A DNA stretch of 64,000 nucleotides from Diacronema lutheri (GCA_019448385.1 JAGTXO010000001.1:434001-498000); one strand, 5' to 3'; shown: positions 8,343 through 18,923, numbered from the stretch's first letter. Numbers and translations: made by a program. Notes: generated by a model from the sequence alone, not told the origin.

Positions 8343-9641
8343 ATGGCCACCGAGGAGGCAGAGGCGCTCCTCGCGGCGCGCGCGCTCTCCGAACTTTGCA
8401 ACGGGCCGACGTTCGCCGTCGCTACCAGCCCCGGCTCGCCCCTCCGCCGGCGCGTCCAGTTGCTTGCGCCGCCGGGCCGCGCATCGGCGGCGCCGGCCCG
8501 TCTGCCTCCGCCGCAGTACGAGCGCGCCGCCACGCCGCCGTCGGCGGCGGCCGCACCAGCGCATGCCAAGTTCGACGAGTGCCGCCCGCCCGCGACGCCG
8601 CCGCTTCAGCTCGCGCGCCCGAGCGAGCCGGCGCGCGCACCCGCGTACATGTACACGCAACCGCAATACGTCGCATGCGCGCAGCAGCCGATGGCGCCGG
8701 CGCCGCCGGTGACCGCGGCGTGGCCGCACTACGCGCCGATGCGGCCGGCCGCGCAGGCGTACGGGTACCATCCGTACGCATACGCGTGCGCGCCGGTCGC
8801 GCAGCCGCACGCGCCGTTCGCGCTCGCCCGTGCGCAGGTGTGCCCGCCGATGATGCGGCCGCCACACCCGCACCCGTGGCTCATCCCCCAGCCGCCAACT
8901 GCGTCTTCCAGCTCGTACACGACGCATCCGTCGGCGTACTTGGCGCAGCCGCCGCCGCGCGCACTGCCCGCACCGCTGCCGCCGCCCGCGCAGCAGCTCC
9001 GGATGCCGCTGCCTCCGACCGGCCTGGGCAAACGCAAGGAGCGGCCGACCGGCGCGAGTGCGCCGCCAGGCGCCTTCACCTCGCCGCCACGCGCACCGTC
9101 GCCGCCGATGCCGACGGGCGCGCCGGGGCGGATGCTCACACGCGAGCAGCAGCTCCTTCTCGCCATGGCCTTTTCGCGCGACCCCTACCCGCCGCAGAGC
9201 GAGCTCGACGAGCTCGTGCGTGGGACGGGCATGACGCTCGATGACGTCCGCCACTGGCTCGCGTCGCGCCGCATGCTCAAGTCCAAGCTGCAGCTCAAGA
9301 TCGACGAGCAGAAGCAGGGCAAGGCGCATTTTGGCCACGCGGACGGCGCGTGGCCCAATCTGCCCGGCGAGATGCCCGCCACCGACGCGCACGCCAACGA
9401 GGCCGGCGCGCCACCCAAGGACCAGCTGCCGCGTGGAAGCATGCTGCCGGCGCAGCGCGCGCCGCACGCGCAGGTTGATACACCGCCCGAGAGCCCGCTG
9501 CACCACATGCCTTTCAGCGCGTCGCCGCCCTGGGCCACGGCCGCGCCGCCGAGCGCGTGGCCCCAGCACGCGCTGCCGCCGCAGCCGCGTGGCTACGGGC
9601 CGCCCTTGCTGTGCGCGAGCGGCGGCCAGCGGCCCGCATGA
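8343..9641 (+). CDS. homeodomain-like protein
   Basis: A 432-residue intron-free protein. Residues about 260-320 form a homeobox-type helix-turn-helix: LTREQQLLLAMAFSRDPYPP, then VRHWLASRRMLKSK, where W-x-x-x-R-R corresponds to the recognition helix (W-F-x-N-R-R in classical members). The Phe and Asn of the WFxNR core are replaced by Leu and Ser, so the domain is divergent. The rest is low-complexity, rich in Pro, Ala, Tyr and His, typical of activation regions. GKRKERP upstream could be a nuclear localisation signal. A nuclear DNA-binding role is expected; targets are unknown. Confidence 0.7.
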   Translation: MATEEAEALLAARALSELCNGPTFAVATSPGSPLRRRVQLLAPPGRASAAPARLPPPQYERAATPPSAAAAPAHAKFDECRPPATPPLQLARPSEPARAPAYMYTQPQYVACAQQPMAPAPPVTAAWPHYAPMRPAAQAYGYHPYAYACAPVAQPHAPFALARAQVCPPMMRPPHPHPWLIPQPPTASSSSYTTHPSAYLAQPPPRALPAPLPPPAQQLRMPLPPTGLGKRKERPTGASAPPGAFTSPPRAPSPPMPTGAPGRMLTREQQLLLAMAFSRDPYPPQSELDELVRGTGMTLDDVRHWLASRRMLKSKLQLKIDEQKQGKAHFGHADGAWPNLPGEMPATDAHANEAGAPPKDQLPRGSMLPAQRAPHAQVDTPPESPLHHMPFSASPPWATAAPPSAWPQHALPPQPRGYGPPLLCASGGQRPA

Positions 9642-9800
9642 GCGGTTGCGTACGCGAGCGGCCCGATGCACGAGTGTACGTGGCCCGGGCGTCCCCCCTC
9701 GCCATTCGTCGCGCGGCAGAAGGCCGCCGTCTTCCTGCCGGGCACTGTCTGACGCTCACACGAGGCTGACGCTCACGGCCGGCAGACTCCCCCTTCGCCA

Positions 9801-10574
9801 TCAGTACGTGTCCGCCAGAGCAGAGTCGAGCGGCTGCTTGCTCGTGACGCCGCGCACGCTGTAGCCCGAGTGCCGGCGGAAGATGAACTCGTGCGCCTCG
9901 GCGAGTGTACGCATGCGCATGAGCGGGCCGGCCTCCAGCTTGTGCAGGCTGTCCGCCTCCTTGGCACGCCGCAGCGCGAGCACGTGCGGGTCGAGGCAGT
10001 CGTCGCGCACCGACTCGAAGCGCAGCCGGTACGGGCGCGCGGCCGGGCGCGGCTCGAGCGAAAAAATCCACGTGTAGATGGCCTGCGTGCGCGCCATCTG
10101 GAACTGCGAGGTGATGACGAGCAGGTCGCGCCACTCGGGGCGCAGGTCTGTGTGCATCACGCGCGCGAAAAAGGCGTTGCCGATGGTGTCGTCGGAGAAG
10201 CTCTCCGGGTAGAGAAGCTCGTGACGAAGCCCGCCCTCGCGCTCGAGCTGCACGGCCATAAGCGCAGCCTCAGGGATGGAGAAGCCGTTGCGGTCGACGT
10301 ATCGCGGCTTCCACGTCGTCCCGCCGCCATTGAGCACCACCGGGCAGCCGCCAAGCGCCTTGCTCGCGTTGGCCGCCGCGCGCAGGCGCTCGGCGACCGT
10401 GCAATGCGTCGCGCCGCGCCGGTCCACGCCGCCGGCGAGCACGAGGACAACGTCCGGCCGGTCAAACGCACGCGCAAAGCCGCGCGACATGCCGCCACCA
10501 AGCGTCAGGACTGTTGCGACTAGCGCGAGCGTGACCACCACCTGCTTCATCACGCGGCTGGGTGGCTGCCTCAT
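9801..10574 (-). CDS. DUF218 (SanA/YdcF-like) membrane-anchored protein
   Basis: A 257-residue ORF with ATG at 10574. The N-terminus (residues about 9-32, VVVTLALVATVLTLGGGM) is a signal anchor. The body has the DUF218 pattern: DVVLVLAGGVDRRG, VVLNGGGTTW, LYPESFSDDTIGNAFF and LLVITSQFQMARTQAI. DUF218 proteins occur widely in bacteria (envelope-associated) and algae; their biochemical activity is still unclear. The domain should face the secretory lumen or cell exterior, by inference from the anchor. It shares no promoter with another gene; PPP1R11 lies upstream on the same strand. Confidence 0.8.
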   Translation of the reverse strand: MRQPPSRVMKQVVVTLALVATVLTLGGGMSRGFARAFDRPDVVLVLAGGVDRRGATHCTVAERLRAAANASKALGGCPVVLNGGGTTWKPRYVDRNGFSIPEAALMAVQLEREGGLRHELLYPESFSDDTIGNAFFARVMHTDLRPEWRDLLVITSQFQMARTQAIYTWIFSLEPRPAARPYRLRFESVRDDCLDPHVLALRRAKEADSLHKLEAGPLMRMRTLAEAHEFIFRRHSGYSVRGVTSKQPLDSALADTY

Positions 10575-10801
10575 GAGCTCATAGCACGGCCGCCGCCATC
10601 GACCCCGCGCTCCACGACCAGTGGAGTTGATAGGGTGCCCGTCGCTCGCCCAAGTGTTGGAGGCTACGCCGCTGGCCGGCGTGGCTATGGTGTCGGCCTC
10701 AACGCTGGCGGCGAGACGCGCATCGTGCGACCGCGCCGCCCACAGACGCGCGCGCTGCGCTAGCGCAGCCAAATGGCCAGGCCCGCCACACGGTCAGCGA
10801 T

Positions 10802-11095
10802 TCATCGGCGGCGCGCTGCTTGTGCAGGCGCGTCGGCTTCCGGTGCGCACTCGCCACACGCGTCGCCACACTCGTCACCGCTCTCGTCAGAGCTCTCGTC
10901 AAAGGCGCGCCTCCGGTGGTAGACGCAGCACGACTTGGACTTTTTGCGCCCGAGGTGCTCATTGTCGACGGCCGTCTCGTCGAAGCGCACGCGGTGCGGC
11001 GCGCGCAGGCGCAGGGTGATAGCCCGTGCCGGCACCACCGTCGTCGTTGTCGCTGGACGCGCGCCCGCGCCGGCGGCGTCCGCGTTGACGCTCAT
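10802..11095 (-). CDS. PPP1R11: protein phosphatase 1 inhibitor-3 (PPP1R11/Ypi1 family)
   Basis: A 97-residue ORF, close to the usual length for the family. Conserved elements are [20 protein letters not shown] (PP1-docking RVRF at residues 35-38) and [19 protein letters not shown] (cysteine pair at 56-57), followed by an acidic serine run and a second Cys cluster ([11 protein letters not shown]). Members bind and inhibit PP1 in the nucleus; human PPP1R11 is also reported as a RING-like ubiquitin ligase through its cysteines. The start at 11095 is only 44 bp from the divergent coiled-coil gene, so they must share a promoter. Confidence 0.92.
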   Translation of the reverse strand: MSVNADAAGAGARPATTTTVVPARAITLRLRAPHRVRFDETAVDNEHLGRKKSKSCCVYHRRRAFDESSDESGDECGDACGECAPEADAPAQAARRR

Positions 11096-11139
11096 AGCGC
11101 CGCCCGTTGAGGCGCGCCTCCTCCGGCAGAGCGGCAAAA

Positions 11140-14100
11140 ATGGCGCTCGAGGAGATTCGAACAGCGAGGCCGCTGGCGCTCAAACCGAGCGCGCTGGTGG
11201 ACGACCTGGTCGCGGATGAGGAGTCGCTGGAGCTGTTGCGCAAGCAGCTCGCACAGGTGCACGGCCTGCGCGCCGAGCTCGAGCGGCGCGACGGCACGAT
11301 CGCCGAGCTGCGCGAGCAGGTCGCCGAGCTTGCGCCGTGGAAGGCGCACTGCGCGATGCTCCGGCGGCAGATCTCGGGGCTGGACGAGCGCGTGCAGGCG
11401 GCGGAGGCGAGCGGCGCGCAGGCGCACGCGCATCTCTCCCAGCGCCTTCGCCTCGCCGAGGCCGCCGCCAAGGACGCGGGCGCGCACGCGGCGCGCGCCG
11501 AGCGCGAGAAGCTCGACTCGCAACGCTCGGCGGACGCGCGGATGGCGGCGCTCGAGAAGGAGCTCGTGGGCTGCGTAAAGGAACGGCAGGAGCAGGCGCG
11601 TGAGATCAGGCGGCTGCACGCCGAGACCGGCTCGCTCCGCGAGGCCGCCGCCGCGCGCGCCGAGCGCGACAAGGAGGGCCGGGCAGACGCGGACGGCGCG
11701 AAGGAGCAAATCGCTCGGCTGCGGCGCGACAAGGCGAGCGCGGACGAGCGCGCGGCCAAGCTGCAGCAGCGGCTCACAGACGTGAGCGCGCGGCTTGAGG
11801 GGGTCACCGCCGCCGCCGCCAAGGCCGCCGCCGCGCACGATGTCGCCGCTGCCGACCTCGGCAGGCAGCTCGGTAGCGCGAAGGAGCGTGCGGCAGCGGC
11901 CGTGCGGCGCGCAAAGGCGGCCGACGAGGCGGCCGCCGCCGCGGCGGCGGGCGCGGAGGAGCGCGAGGCAAAGTTGCAAGCGGCGCTCGAAGGGGCGAAG
12001 CGCGCGCTGCACGCCAAGGCGCTCGCGCTGGCCGCCGAGGCCGCCGCCGCCGCCGACGCGCGCGCGGCCGCCGAATCAGCGTGCGCTCGGCTCGCCGATG
12101 CGGACACGCGGCGCGCGCACGCGGCCGAGCGCGCCGACGCGCTCGCCGCGGAGCTGCGCGCCGAGGCGGCAGCGCGCGGCGCGGAGCGAAGCAGCTCGGC
12201 ACGCGCCGCCGCCGTCGCTGCCGCCGCCGTTAGCGCTGCCATCGCGAGCGGGAGCGACATGTTACTTCGATCGCTCGACGAGTGCGTTACGCCGCTCGAC
12301 GCGGCCCTCGCGCTACACGCCGCCGCGACCGACGACGACGGCGCGCGCGACGACGACGAGGTGGTGGCGGCGACGGGCAGTACCGCGCTTGCGGACGAGC
12401 GCGCGCGCGACACGCACGCGGTCGCGCCGGCGGAACGCGAGGGCACGGCAGCGCGCGCGAGCGCGCTCGCCGCATTGCGCGCAGCGGCCGGCGCTGCCGC
12501 CGTCGATGGCGCGCGCAGCGACGAGCCCGCGCCGACGCACGAGCGCGCGCATTCGCACGTCGAGCGCGCGCTGCTGCACGTGCTTGTGCAGCACGAGCGG
12601 CTGCGCGCGCGCGTGCGCGACGCGGCGGCCGCGCTCGCGCGCGGCGCGGCGGACGCGCGCCGCGCGCGGCGCGCGTTGCGCACGGCGAGCGCGGCGGCTG
12701 GTAGCGCGGCGGCGGCCGCGACGGCAGCCAAGCAGGCGGCGGCGGCGGAGGCAGCTCGACGCGTGGACGCGGAGGAGCGCTGCGCGCGCCTTGCCACCGA
12801 CGCCGCCGCCGCCACGCAGCGCGCCCATGCCACCGACGCGGACGCGCAGGAAGCGCGCGCGGCGCTCGTCCGCCTGCGGCTGGCGCTCGTCGACGCCGAC
12901 GGTGGGCGCGACGCGCAGACGCGCGCGGCGGTGGTGGAGGCGGAGGCGGAGGCGGAGGAGGCGGGCCGATCGGACATGCGCGCGCTCTGCCGCCTTGTCG
13001 AGGCGGCGGGCGCGCGCACCGCGCGCGCGCTCGCCGACGCGCGCGCACGCGGCGCGCGCGCCGAGCGCGCGCTCGACGAGCGCACGGATCGTCTCGAGGC
13101 CGCGCTCGCGGCGGGCGCGCGTGCTGACAAGGAGGCGGAACGTGCGGCGGCGTACGAGGCGCGCGCGCGCGAGGGCGCGCTGCTCGCGCGCTCCGCGCGC
13201 GCCGAGGCCGAGGCAGCCGCACTCGGCGGCGCGCTTGCCGACGCGGACCGCGCGTTTGGCGTCCGCACGGCCGGCGCGGACGGCGTGGCGGCGGACGCGC
13301 GCGTGCTCGCGCGCGCGCTGCTGCGCGCGCAGCACGGCGAGCGCGCGGCGACGGGCGCGGCGACGGAGGCGCTCGAGCGCCTCGCCGCCTTCGAGCGCGC
13401 CGCGTGCGAGCTCGGCGCGCTCGCGCGCACGCTCGCGCCAGCCGACGCGGCGGCGCTGCCCGCGCCGCCGCGCGTCGCGGCGGCGCCGCTGGCGCGGCGC
13501 GCGCACGCGCGCGCCGCTGTGCGCGCGGCGACGCTCGCCGTCACGGCGGCGCTGCGGATCAGGCGCGTCGCGCTCGCCGCGCAGCGCGCGGCTGGCGTGC
13601 CGACGGCCGCGCAGGTTCGTGCCGCGCTCGAGCGGCATGGCGCGGCCGGCGTGGCCGGCGCGGCCGGCGAGGCCGGCGCGGCCGGCGCGGGCGGTGGCGT
13701 GGGCGCGCGCGGCGGCGCGCGCGCGCCATCGGGCGAGGTCGCATCGGTGTGTGTCGCGCTCGTGCGCAGGAGCGCGCTCCAGCTCGCGACGGCGCTGCGC
13801 AGCGCCGAGGCCGAGCGCGCCGCGGCGGTTGGGGCCAATGACGCGGCGGCGGCCGCCGAGCGCGCCGCCGCCGAGCGCGCCGCGGCGCTCGAGGCGGCGC
13901 TCGCGCACGCGGACGCGATGGCGTCGGCGCTCGACGGCCGCGTGCGCGAGCTGCAGTCGCGCGACGCGCGCGGCATCCCCGCCGAGCGCTTCTCCGCCGC
14001 CCTCGCCGACCTGCAGCGCGCGGCGGCGGAGGGCGCGCGGCTCGCGGCCGCGCTTGACGCGGCGCGCGCCGAGCTCGCGGACGCGCGCCGCGCGGACGCG

Positions 14101-15240
14101 CGCTCTGCGGCGGAGGTCACGTGCTGCAGGCTCGAGGTGGGCCTGCTCGACAGCGTGGCCTCCGCCGCCGCCGCCGCCGTCGACCACGCCGCCGCCGAGA
14201 CGCGGCGCGCGCACGCGGCGGCGACGGCGGCGCACGCGCGCGCGGCCGAGGCGAACCGTGCGGTCGACGAGCAGCGGCGCGCGGCCGACGCGTCCCGCGC
14301 ACAGGCGGCGGGCGCTCAGGCCGAGCTTGCGGCCGCACGCGCCGAGGCCGCCGCCTCGACCGAGCGCGAGCGGCGGGTGAGAGCGCGCGCGCCCGCCTCC
14401 ACGCGCACCGCGTGGCCTGAGCGCGTGCAGCGTGCGAGTGCTCACCGCGCCGCCGCGGCCGTGCGCGCCCCGTCATGCAGGCACTCGTGCGCTGCGGCAA
14501 GCTCGAGGCCGCGAGCGACGAGGCGGATGCGCTGCGCGCGCAGGCCGAGGCCAAGGCAGCGTCCATCGAGGTGCGCAACGCCGCCCGCGCGGCCGTGCCG
14601 AGGCGTTGTGCTCGAGCCACCGGCGCGGCGCGCGCGCGCGCGCGCGCGCGTTCTCGTCGACGCGCACGCCGTGTCGCGCGTCGACATCGCGCGCCGCTCG
14701 CAGGTCGCGCTCGACGTGCGCACACACCAACTCGGCGCGTCGCAACGCATGGTCCAACGGTTGCACGCCGCGCACGCCGCGCTCGGCATGCGCGCCGAGG
14801 AGCTCGACGCGCGTGCCGAGCGGTCTACGGCTGAGGCGGAGGAGCTGAGGGTACGCGCTGCCGGCGCGGCGCGCGAGGGCGCGGGCGCGCAGCAGCCGCC
14901 CGCCGAGGACGGCGCGGACGGGCGCGCGCAGCTCGAGCTTGCGAGGCGCGCGCTGATTGGCCGCACCCGCGAGCCCGCGCGCGCGAGTGGGAGCGTGCAT
15001 GCCGAGCGGCTGGCGCCGATGCGCCCGGCCGGCACCGAGCGCAGCACGTGCGTGCGCTCCTACGTGCGCTCGCTCGACGAGGCCATCGCCGTGCGCGCCG
15101 GCGGCCCGGCCGCGCGCGCCGAATGGCCTTCCGCGCCCGTTGGCGAGCACGACTGGGACGATGGTGAGCTGCGGCTGCACGATGAGGGCGAAGACGAGGA
15201 TGGTGGCGCTGACGCGGCGATGCCGATGCCGTCCTTCTGA
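11140..15240 (+). CDS. Ala-rich giant coiled-coil protein
   Basis: Three exons: 11140-14376, 14481-14570 and 14704-15240, all phase 0, encoding about 1287 residues. Donors are GTGAGA and GTGCGC, acceptors CAG. The protein is almost entirely heptad-like, dominated by Ala, Glu, Arg and Leu (for example [19 protein letters not shown]). It ends with an acidic tail containing [19 protein letters not shown]. No catalytic domain is visible. Its composition recalls centrosome, basal-body or golgin-type scaffolds, but that is inference. The extreme GC codon bias inflates Ala and Arg, so heptads should be tested. The last codons sit in a 30-bp triplication. A further small intron near 14850-14960 cannot be excluded. 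Confidence 0.7.
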   Translation: MALEEIRTARPLALKPSALVDDLVADEESLELLRKQLAQVHGLRAELERRDGTIAELREQVAELAPWKAHCAMLRRQISGLDERVQAAEASGAQAHAHLSQRLRLAEAAAKDAGAHAARAEREKLDSQRSADARMAALEKELVGCVKERQEQAREIRRLHAETGSLREAAAARAERDKEGRADADGAKEQIARLRRDKASADERAAKLQQRLTDVSARLEGVTAAAAKAAAAHDVAAADLGRQLGSAKERAAAAVRRAKAADEAAAAAAAGAEEREAKLQAALEGAKRALHAKALALAAEAAAAADARAAAESACARLADADTRRAHAAERADALAAELRAEAAARGAERSSSARAAAVAAAAVSAAIASGSDMLLRSLDECVTPLDAALALHAAATDDDGARDDDEVVAATGSTALADERARDTHAVAPAEREGTAARASALAALRAAAGAAAVDGARSDEPAPTHERAHSHVERALLHVLVQHERLRARVRDAAAALARGAADARRARRALRTASAAAGSAAAAATAAKQAAAAEAARRVDAEERCARLATDAAAATQRAHATDADAQEARAALVRLRLALVDADGGRDAQTRAAVVEAEAEAEEAGRSDMRALCRLVEAAGARTARALADARARGARAERALDERTDRLEAALAAGARADKEAERAAAYEARAREGALLARSARAEAEAAALGGALADADRAFGVRTAGADGVAADARVLARALLRAQHGERAATGAATEALERLAAFERAACELGALARTLAPADAAALPAPPRVAAAPLARRAHARAAVRAATLAVTAALRIRRVALAAQRAAGVPTAAQVRAALERHGAAGVAGAAGEAGAAGAGGGVGARGGARAPSGEVASVCVALVRRSALQLATALRSAEAERAAAVGANDAAAAAERAAAERAAALEAALAHADAMASALDGRVRELQSRDARGIPAERFSAALADLQRAAAEGARLAAALDAARAELADARRADARSAAEVTCCRLEVGLLDSVASAAAAAVDHAAAETRRAHAAATAAHARAAEANRAVDEQRRAADASRAQAAGAQAELAAARAEAAASTERERRVRARAPASTRTAWPERVQRASAHRAAAAVRAPSCRHSCAAASSRPRATRRMRCARRPRPRQRPSRCATPPARPCRGVVLEPPARRARARARVLVDAHAVSRVDIARRSQVALDVRTHQLGASQRMVQRLHAAHAALGMRAEELDARAERSTAEAEELRVRAAGAAREGAGAQQPPAEDGADGRAQLELARRALIGRTREPARASGSVHAERLAPMRPAGTERSTCVRSYVRSLDEAIAVRAGGPAARAEWPSAPVGEHDWDDGELRLHDEGEDEDGGADAAMPMPSF

Positions 15241-15310
15241 CATCCCAGTTTGCCGATGCCGTCCTTCTGACATCCCAGTTTGCCGATGCCGTCCTTCTGA
15301 CATCACAATT
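15221..15310. repeat. 30-bp tandem triplication spanning a stop codon
   Basis: Three copies of a 30-bp unit (15221-15250, 15251-15280, 15281-15310; the third diverges in its last bases) start inside the final codons of the coiled-coil gene. Each copy carries the same PMPSF-stop end, in the same frame because 30 is a multiple of three. The array reaches within 25 bp of the convergent methyltransferase stop. Confidence 0.95.
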
Positions 15311-15334
15311 TGAAGCCCACTACTTGACTTTTCC

Positions 15335-16547
15335 CTATCTGTGCTGGACGCCCGCCTTGCGGCAGACGGTGTGCACGCACTCGTACTCCATCTTGAGCAT
15401 CGAGCGCGCGTTGGCCGCGTACGTCATCGGCGGCAGCCACTCCTCGAGCTCGATCGCAAAGCCGTGCGCGACGATGAGCGCGCGCAGCTCCTCCCACGAG
15501 AGCTCGATCGAGAACTCGGCCGGGCCCATCTCCGCCCAGTGGTAGAGCAACGGGCCTGCGGGGGAGGGGTAGGGGGCGGCCCCGCACAGCGTCAGCCGGC
15601 GGGCGTCCACGCGCGCGTGGGACGCGCGCGCGCGCACCGACGTTGCACCAGACGCCGCCCGGCCTGAGCGCCGCGTGGATGGTGCGCACGTACTGCGAGA
15701 CGTCACGCGCCGTATCGATGAAGAAGCACGTGAGGATGCAGTCCCATTCGCCCGGCTGGTTGGCGTAGATTGCGAGAAAGTCTCCCGCACACATTGAGAA
15801 GGGCGTGTGCGCGGGCAGCCGCGATGGGTCCGTGTCGGGCAGCGGCACGGGCCGCAGCTGGTCGGCGGGCGCGCGCACGTTGATGGATTGGTGCACGTAC
15901 GGGTAGATCTCCAGCTGGCCCAGATCGGCCGCGTGGTTGAGCACAAAGTTGGAGGCGAGCAGCATGAAGTACGAGACCTCGTTGCCCTGGCACGCAAATC
16001 CGCGCGCGGCGCACTCCCACGCGAGCCGGCCGAGGCCAGCACCGGGCACGAGCACCTTGGCGTTCGGGCGCGCGGCGGACTCGGACGGGAGGAGGCGCTC
16101 GATGTCGGCGAGGAGCGGGCCGTAACACGCCGCGCGCTCCGCCGCGCCCTCCTCCGCCCAGTCACGCGCGAGCTGCTTGAGCGTCGACTTCACCTTCTCC
16201 ATGTCGGCGTCGGACGGCGTCGCGCCGCGGCCCGCCGCCGGCCGCTCGAGCAGCGCGCGTGCGTGCATCGAGCGTCCCGCCTGCTCGTCATCTTCAAACA
16301 TGGCGTGCGGCTCGACGATCGCATCGAGCACGCGCCCGTTGCACTCGACCGCGCGGCGCAGCGCGGCAAACTTGTCCTCGAGGCGCAGCAGCTCGCGGCT
16401 GGCGCGGTCGAGGCGCGCGGCGTGGCACTCCATCTCGGAGATGCGCGCGTGCGCGTGCTCGCGGTAATGTTCGTACGCGCGCAGCACCTGCTTGAAGTGC
16501 ACGTGCTCCTCGTCCTCGTCTCCGCCATCCATCTCGGTCGCCGCCAT
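15335..16547 (-). CDS. CARNMT1: carnosine N-methyltransferase-like (N2227 family)
   Basis: Two exons: 16547-15638 and 15555-15335, intron 15637-15556 (GTGCGC...CCGCAG, 82 bp), encoding 376 residues. The joint restores GGVWCNVGPLLYHWAEM. The family core is clear: an N-terminal helical region (HFKQVLRAYEHYREHAHARI), the SAM-binding VLVPGAGLGRLAWE at about residue 176, QGNEVSYFMLLASNFVLN, and the acidic-substrate region CAGDFLAIYANQPGEWDCILTCFFID. The animal enzyme makes anserine from carnosine using SAM; the substrate in this organism is unknown. The start lies 15 bp from the divergent peptidase gene, the tightest pair in the window. Confidence 0.9.
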
Positions 16548-16562
16548 CGTGCAAAAAGCTGG

Positions 16563-18923
16563 ATGCGCGTGTGCCTCGCACTCGCGCTCGCGGCCGCCTC
16601 CGCGCTGAGCAAGCCGTCGCACCTCGGGCGCGCGCGCGTGCACATGGCCTCCACGGCCCCGTACGGAAGCTGGGCGTCGCCCATCACCGCGTCGTTCATC
16701 ACCGAGGCGGGCGTCGGCCTCGGCGGGCTGTGCGTCGGGCCGGTCTCTGGCGACCTCTTCTGGGTCGAGCGGCGCCCGAAGGAGGGCGGCCGCTCGGTGG
16801 TGTGCAGACGCGCGCCGAACGACCCGGCGGCGTCGGAGCGCGGTGGCGTCGACGTGACTCCAGCCGGCTCGAACGTGCGCACCCGCGTGCACGAGTACGG
16901 CGGCCTCGCGCACGTGATCGGTGGCGCGTCGGCGTCGGCCGAGTTCATCGTCTACGCCAACTTTGCTGACCAGCGGCTCTACCGGCTCGACGTGCCGGCG
17001 AGCGGTGGGGGCGACGCGCGCCCGCCGCTTGAGCTCACGCCCGAGTCGGCGTACGCCGAGGACGCGCGCTACCGCTTCGCCGACCTCTGCCTGGACGAGC
17101 CGCGCAACCGCGTGCTGTGCGTGCGCGAAGACCACACCGACCCGCGGCCGGCACATGTCGTCAACGAGGTGGTTGCGGTCGCACTCGACGGCTCGGGCGC
17201 GATGGAGGTGCTCGCGTCGGGCGCCGACTTTTACGCCGCGCCACGCCTCAGCCCAGACGGCACCAAGCTCGCGTACGTCTCGTGGCAACATCCGAGCATG
17301 CCGTGGGATGCGACTGCGCTGAGTGTTGTGCAGCTCGACGCGGCCGGCAGGCCCGAGCAGGGGCGTGCGCCGACCGTCGTGGCGGGCGCGAGCGGCAAGG
17401 CGTCGGTGCTGCAGCCTGCGTGGTCCCCGCGTACCGGCGAGCTCTTCTTCGTCTCCGACGAGCAGAACGGCTTCTGGAATCTCTTCTGCGTTCGGAACGC
17501 GCGCTCGACGCCGCTTGGCCCGCAGTGGGCGGCGCAGGCGGAGAACGTGCTGCCGATGGAGCTCGACTTCTCGGGTCCGGCGCCGGGCTGGGCGCTCGGC
17601 CAGCAAGGCTACGCGTTCGCGCGCGGCACCGGCGACGTGCTTGCCGCCGTCCGCCTGCCCGGCGAGGCGACGTCGACGCTGCTCGTGCTCGACGGCGGCG
17701 AGGGACACGCGCGCAGCTCGATGCATTCGATGGCGGAGGGCGGGCTGCCGTTTGGGTTTGGCGGGCTCGCGTCGCGCGACGACGGCACGCTCTTCATGCT
17801 TGGCACCAGCCCCGAGCTGCCCGGCGGCATCTTCGAGTGGGCCGGCCTCGCGCGCACTGGCGCGCGTGAGGCCGGCGCGGTGTTGCTCGCGTCGTCGATG
17901 CTGCCCTCCCTCTCGGTTGATGCGCGCTACGTCTCGACGCCACGGCTGCTCAACTTCCCGACGACGGACGAGGCGGGCACGGGCGTGCGCACCGCGTACG
18001 GCTTCTTTTACGCGCCGACCAACGGCGACTTCGCGGCCCCGCCCGGCGAGCTGCCTCCATTGCTCGTCAAGGCGCATGGCGGTCCGACCGCGTGCACCGG
18101 CTCGTCGTTCAACCCGGCGATCCAGTTTTGGACGTCGCGCGGCTTTGCGGTCATGGACGTGGACTACCGCGGCTCGACGGGCTACGGGCGCGCGTACCGG
18201 AGCGCGCTCGCGGGCAACTGGGGCATCGTCGACGTGGAGGACGTGTGTGCCGCCGCGACCTACCTCGCAGAGCAGGGTCTCGCGGACGCGCGCCGGTTGT
18301 GCATCGACGGTGGCTCGGCCGGCGGCTTCACGACGCTCGGTGCGCTCGCCTTTAAAAACGTGTTTGCCGCGGGCTGCTCGCTCTACGGCGTCGCGGACTG
18401 CTCAGCGCTCGCGGCGGACACGCACAAATTTGAAAGCCGCTACCTTGACGGGCTCATCGGAAAGTACCCGGAGGACAAGGAGAAATACGACGCGCGCTCG
18501 GCGCTCTTCTCGACGAGCACGCTCTCGTGCCCCGTGCTGCTGCTGCAGGGCGACGAGGACAAGATTGTCCCGCCCAACCAGGCTGAGACGATGCACAAAT
18601 CGCTCATCGACAAGCGCATCCCGACCGCGCTCAAGGCGCGCGCGCACGAGTCGCGGCGCCGCTGTGCACGCGCCCATTTCGCCCGACTGCCCCCCCCCCC
18701 CCCACGTCCCCGCGCGCCGTCGCGCGTCCTCACGCGCTCGTGCGCGCGCGCGCATCGCACCTCGCAGCTGTACAAGGGCGAGCAGCATGGCTTCCGCAAG
18801 GCGGAGAATATCCAGGATGCGCTCAACTCGGAGCTCTTCTTCTTCTCGCAGGTGCTCCGCCCGAGCTTTGAGCCGCCGGGCGTGCCCGCCTTCCCGATCG
18901 ACAACCTTGCGACGAGCAGCTGA
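16563..18923 (+). CDS. S9 prolyl-oligopeptidase-family serine peptidase
   Basis: Two exons: 16563-18635 and 18768-18923, about 742 residues. The N-terminus (MRVCLALALAAASALS) looks like a signal or transit peptide; the conserved part starts at PYGSWASPITASFITEAGVG. A beta-propeller (WSPRTGELFFVSDEQNGFWN) precedes the alpha/beta-hydrolase domain. The catalytic Ser is in DGGSAGGFTTLG, Asp in LLQGDEDKIVPP and His in YKGEQHGFRKAEN. It resembles plant and bacterial dipeptidyl-peptidase/acylaminoacyl-peptidase-like members. The intron has a GC donor (AAG|GCGCGC) and CAG acceptor; removal gives PTALKLYKGEQHGF, which fits the family without gaps. The intron is 132 bp and open in frame, so retention would add 44 residues between catalytic Asp and His. 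Confidence 0.9.
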   Translation: MRVCLALALAAASALSKPSHLGRARVHMASTAPYGSWASPITASFITEAGVGLGGLCVGPVSGDLFWVERRPKEGGRSVVCRRAPNDPAASERGGVDVTPAGSNVRTRVHEYGGLAHVIGGASASAEFIVYANFADQRLYRLDVPASGGGDARPPLELTPESAYAEDARYRFADLCLDEPRNRVLCVREDHTDPRPAHVVNEVVAVALDGSGAMEVLASGADFYAAPRLSPDGTKLAYVSWQHPSMPWDATALSVVQLDAAGRPEQGRAPTVVAGASGKASVLQPAWSPRTGELFFVSDEQNGFWNLFCVRNARSTPLGPQWAAQAENVLPMELDFSGPAPGWALGQQGYAFARGTGDVLAAVRLPGEATSTLLVLDGGEGHARSSMHSMAEGGLPFGFGGLASRDDGTLFMLGTSPELPGGIFEWAGLARTGAREAGAVLLASSMLPSLSVDARYVSTPRLLNFPTTDEAGTGVRTAYGFFYAPTNGDFAAPPGELPPLLVKAHGGPTACTGSSFNPAIQFWTSRGFAVMDVDYRGSTGYGRAYRSALAGNWGIVDVEDVCAAATYLAEQGLADARRLCIDGGSAGGFTTLGALAFKNVFAAGCSLYGVADCSALAADTHKFESRYLDGLIGKYPEDKEKYDARSALFSTSTLSCPVLLLQGDEDKIVPPNQAETMHKSLIDKRIPTALKARAHESRRRCARAHFARLPPPPPRPRAPSRVLTRSCARAHRTSQLYKGEQHGFRKAENIQDALNSELFFFSQVLRPSFEPPGVPAFPIDNLATSS

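Noticed and set aside
12313-14445. Long minus-strand open frames opposite the coiled-coil gene
   Set aside because: High GC makes stop codons rare on both strands. These frames are Arg/Ala-biased, lack domains and overlap a protein with clear heptads and coherent exon joints.
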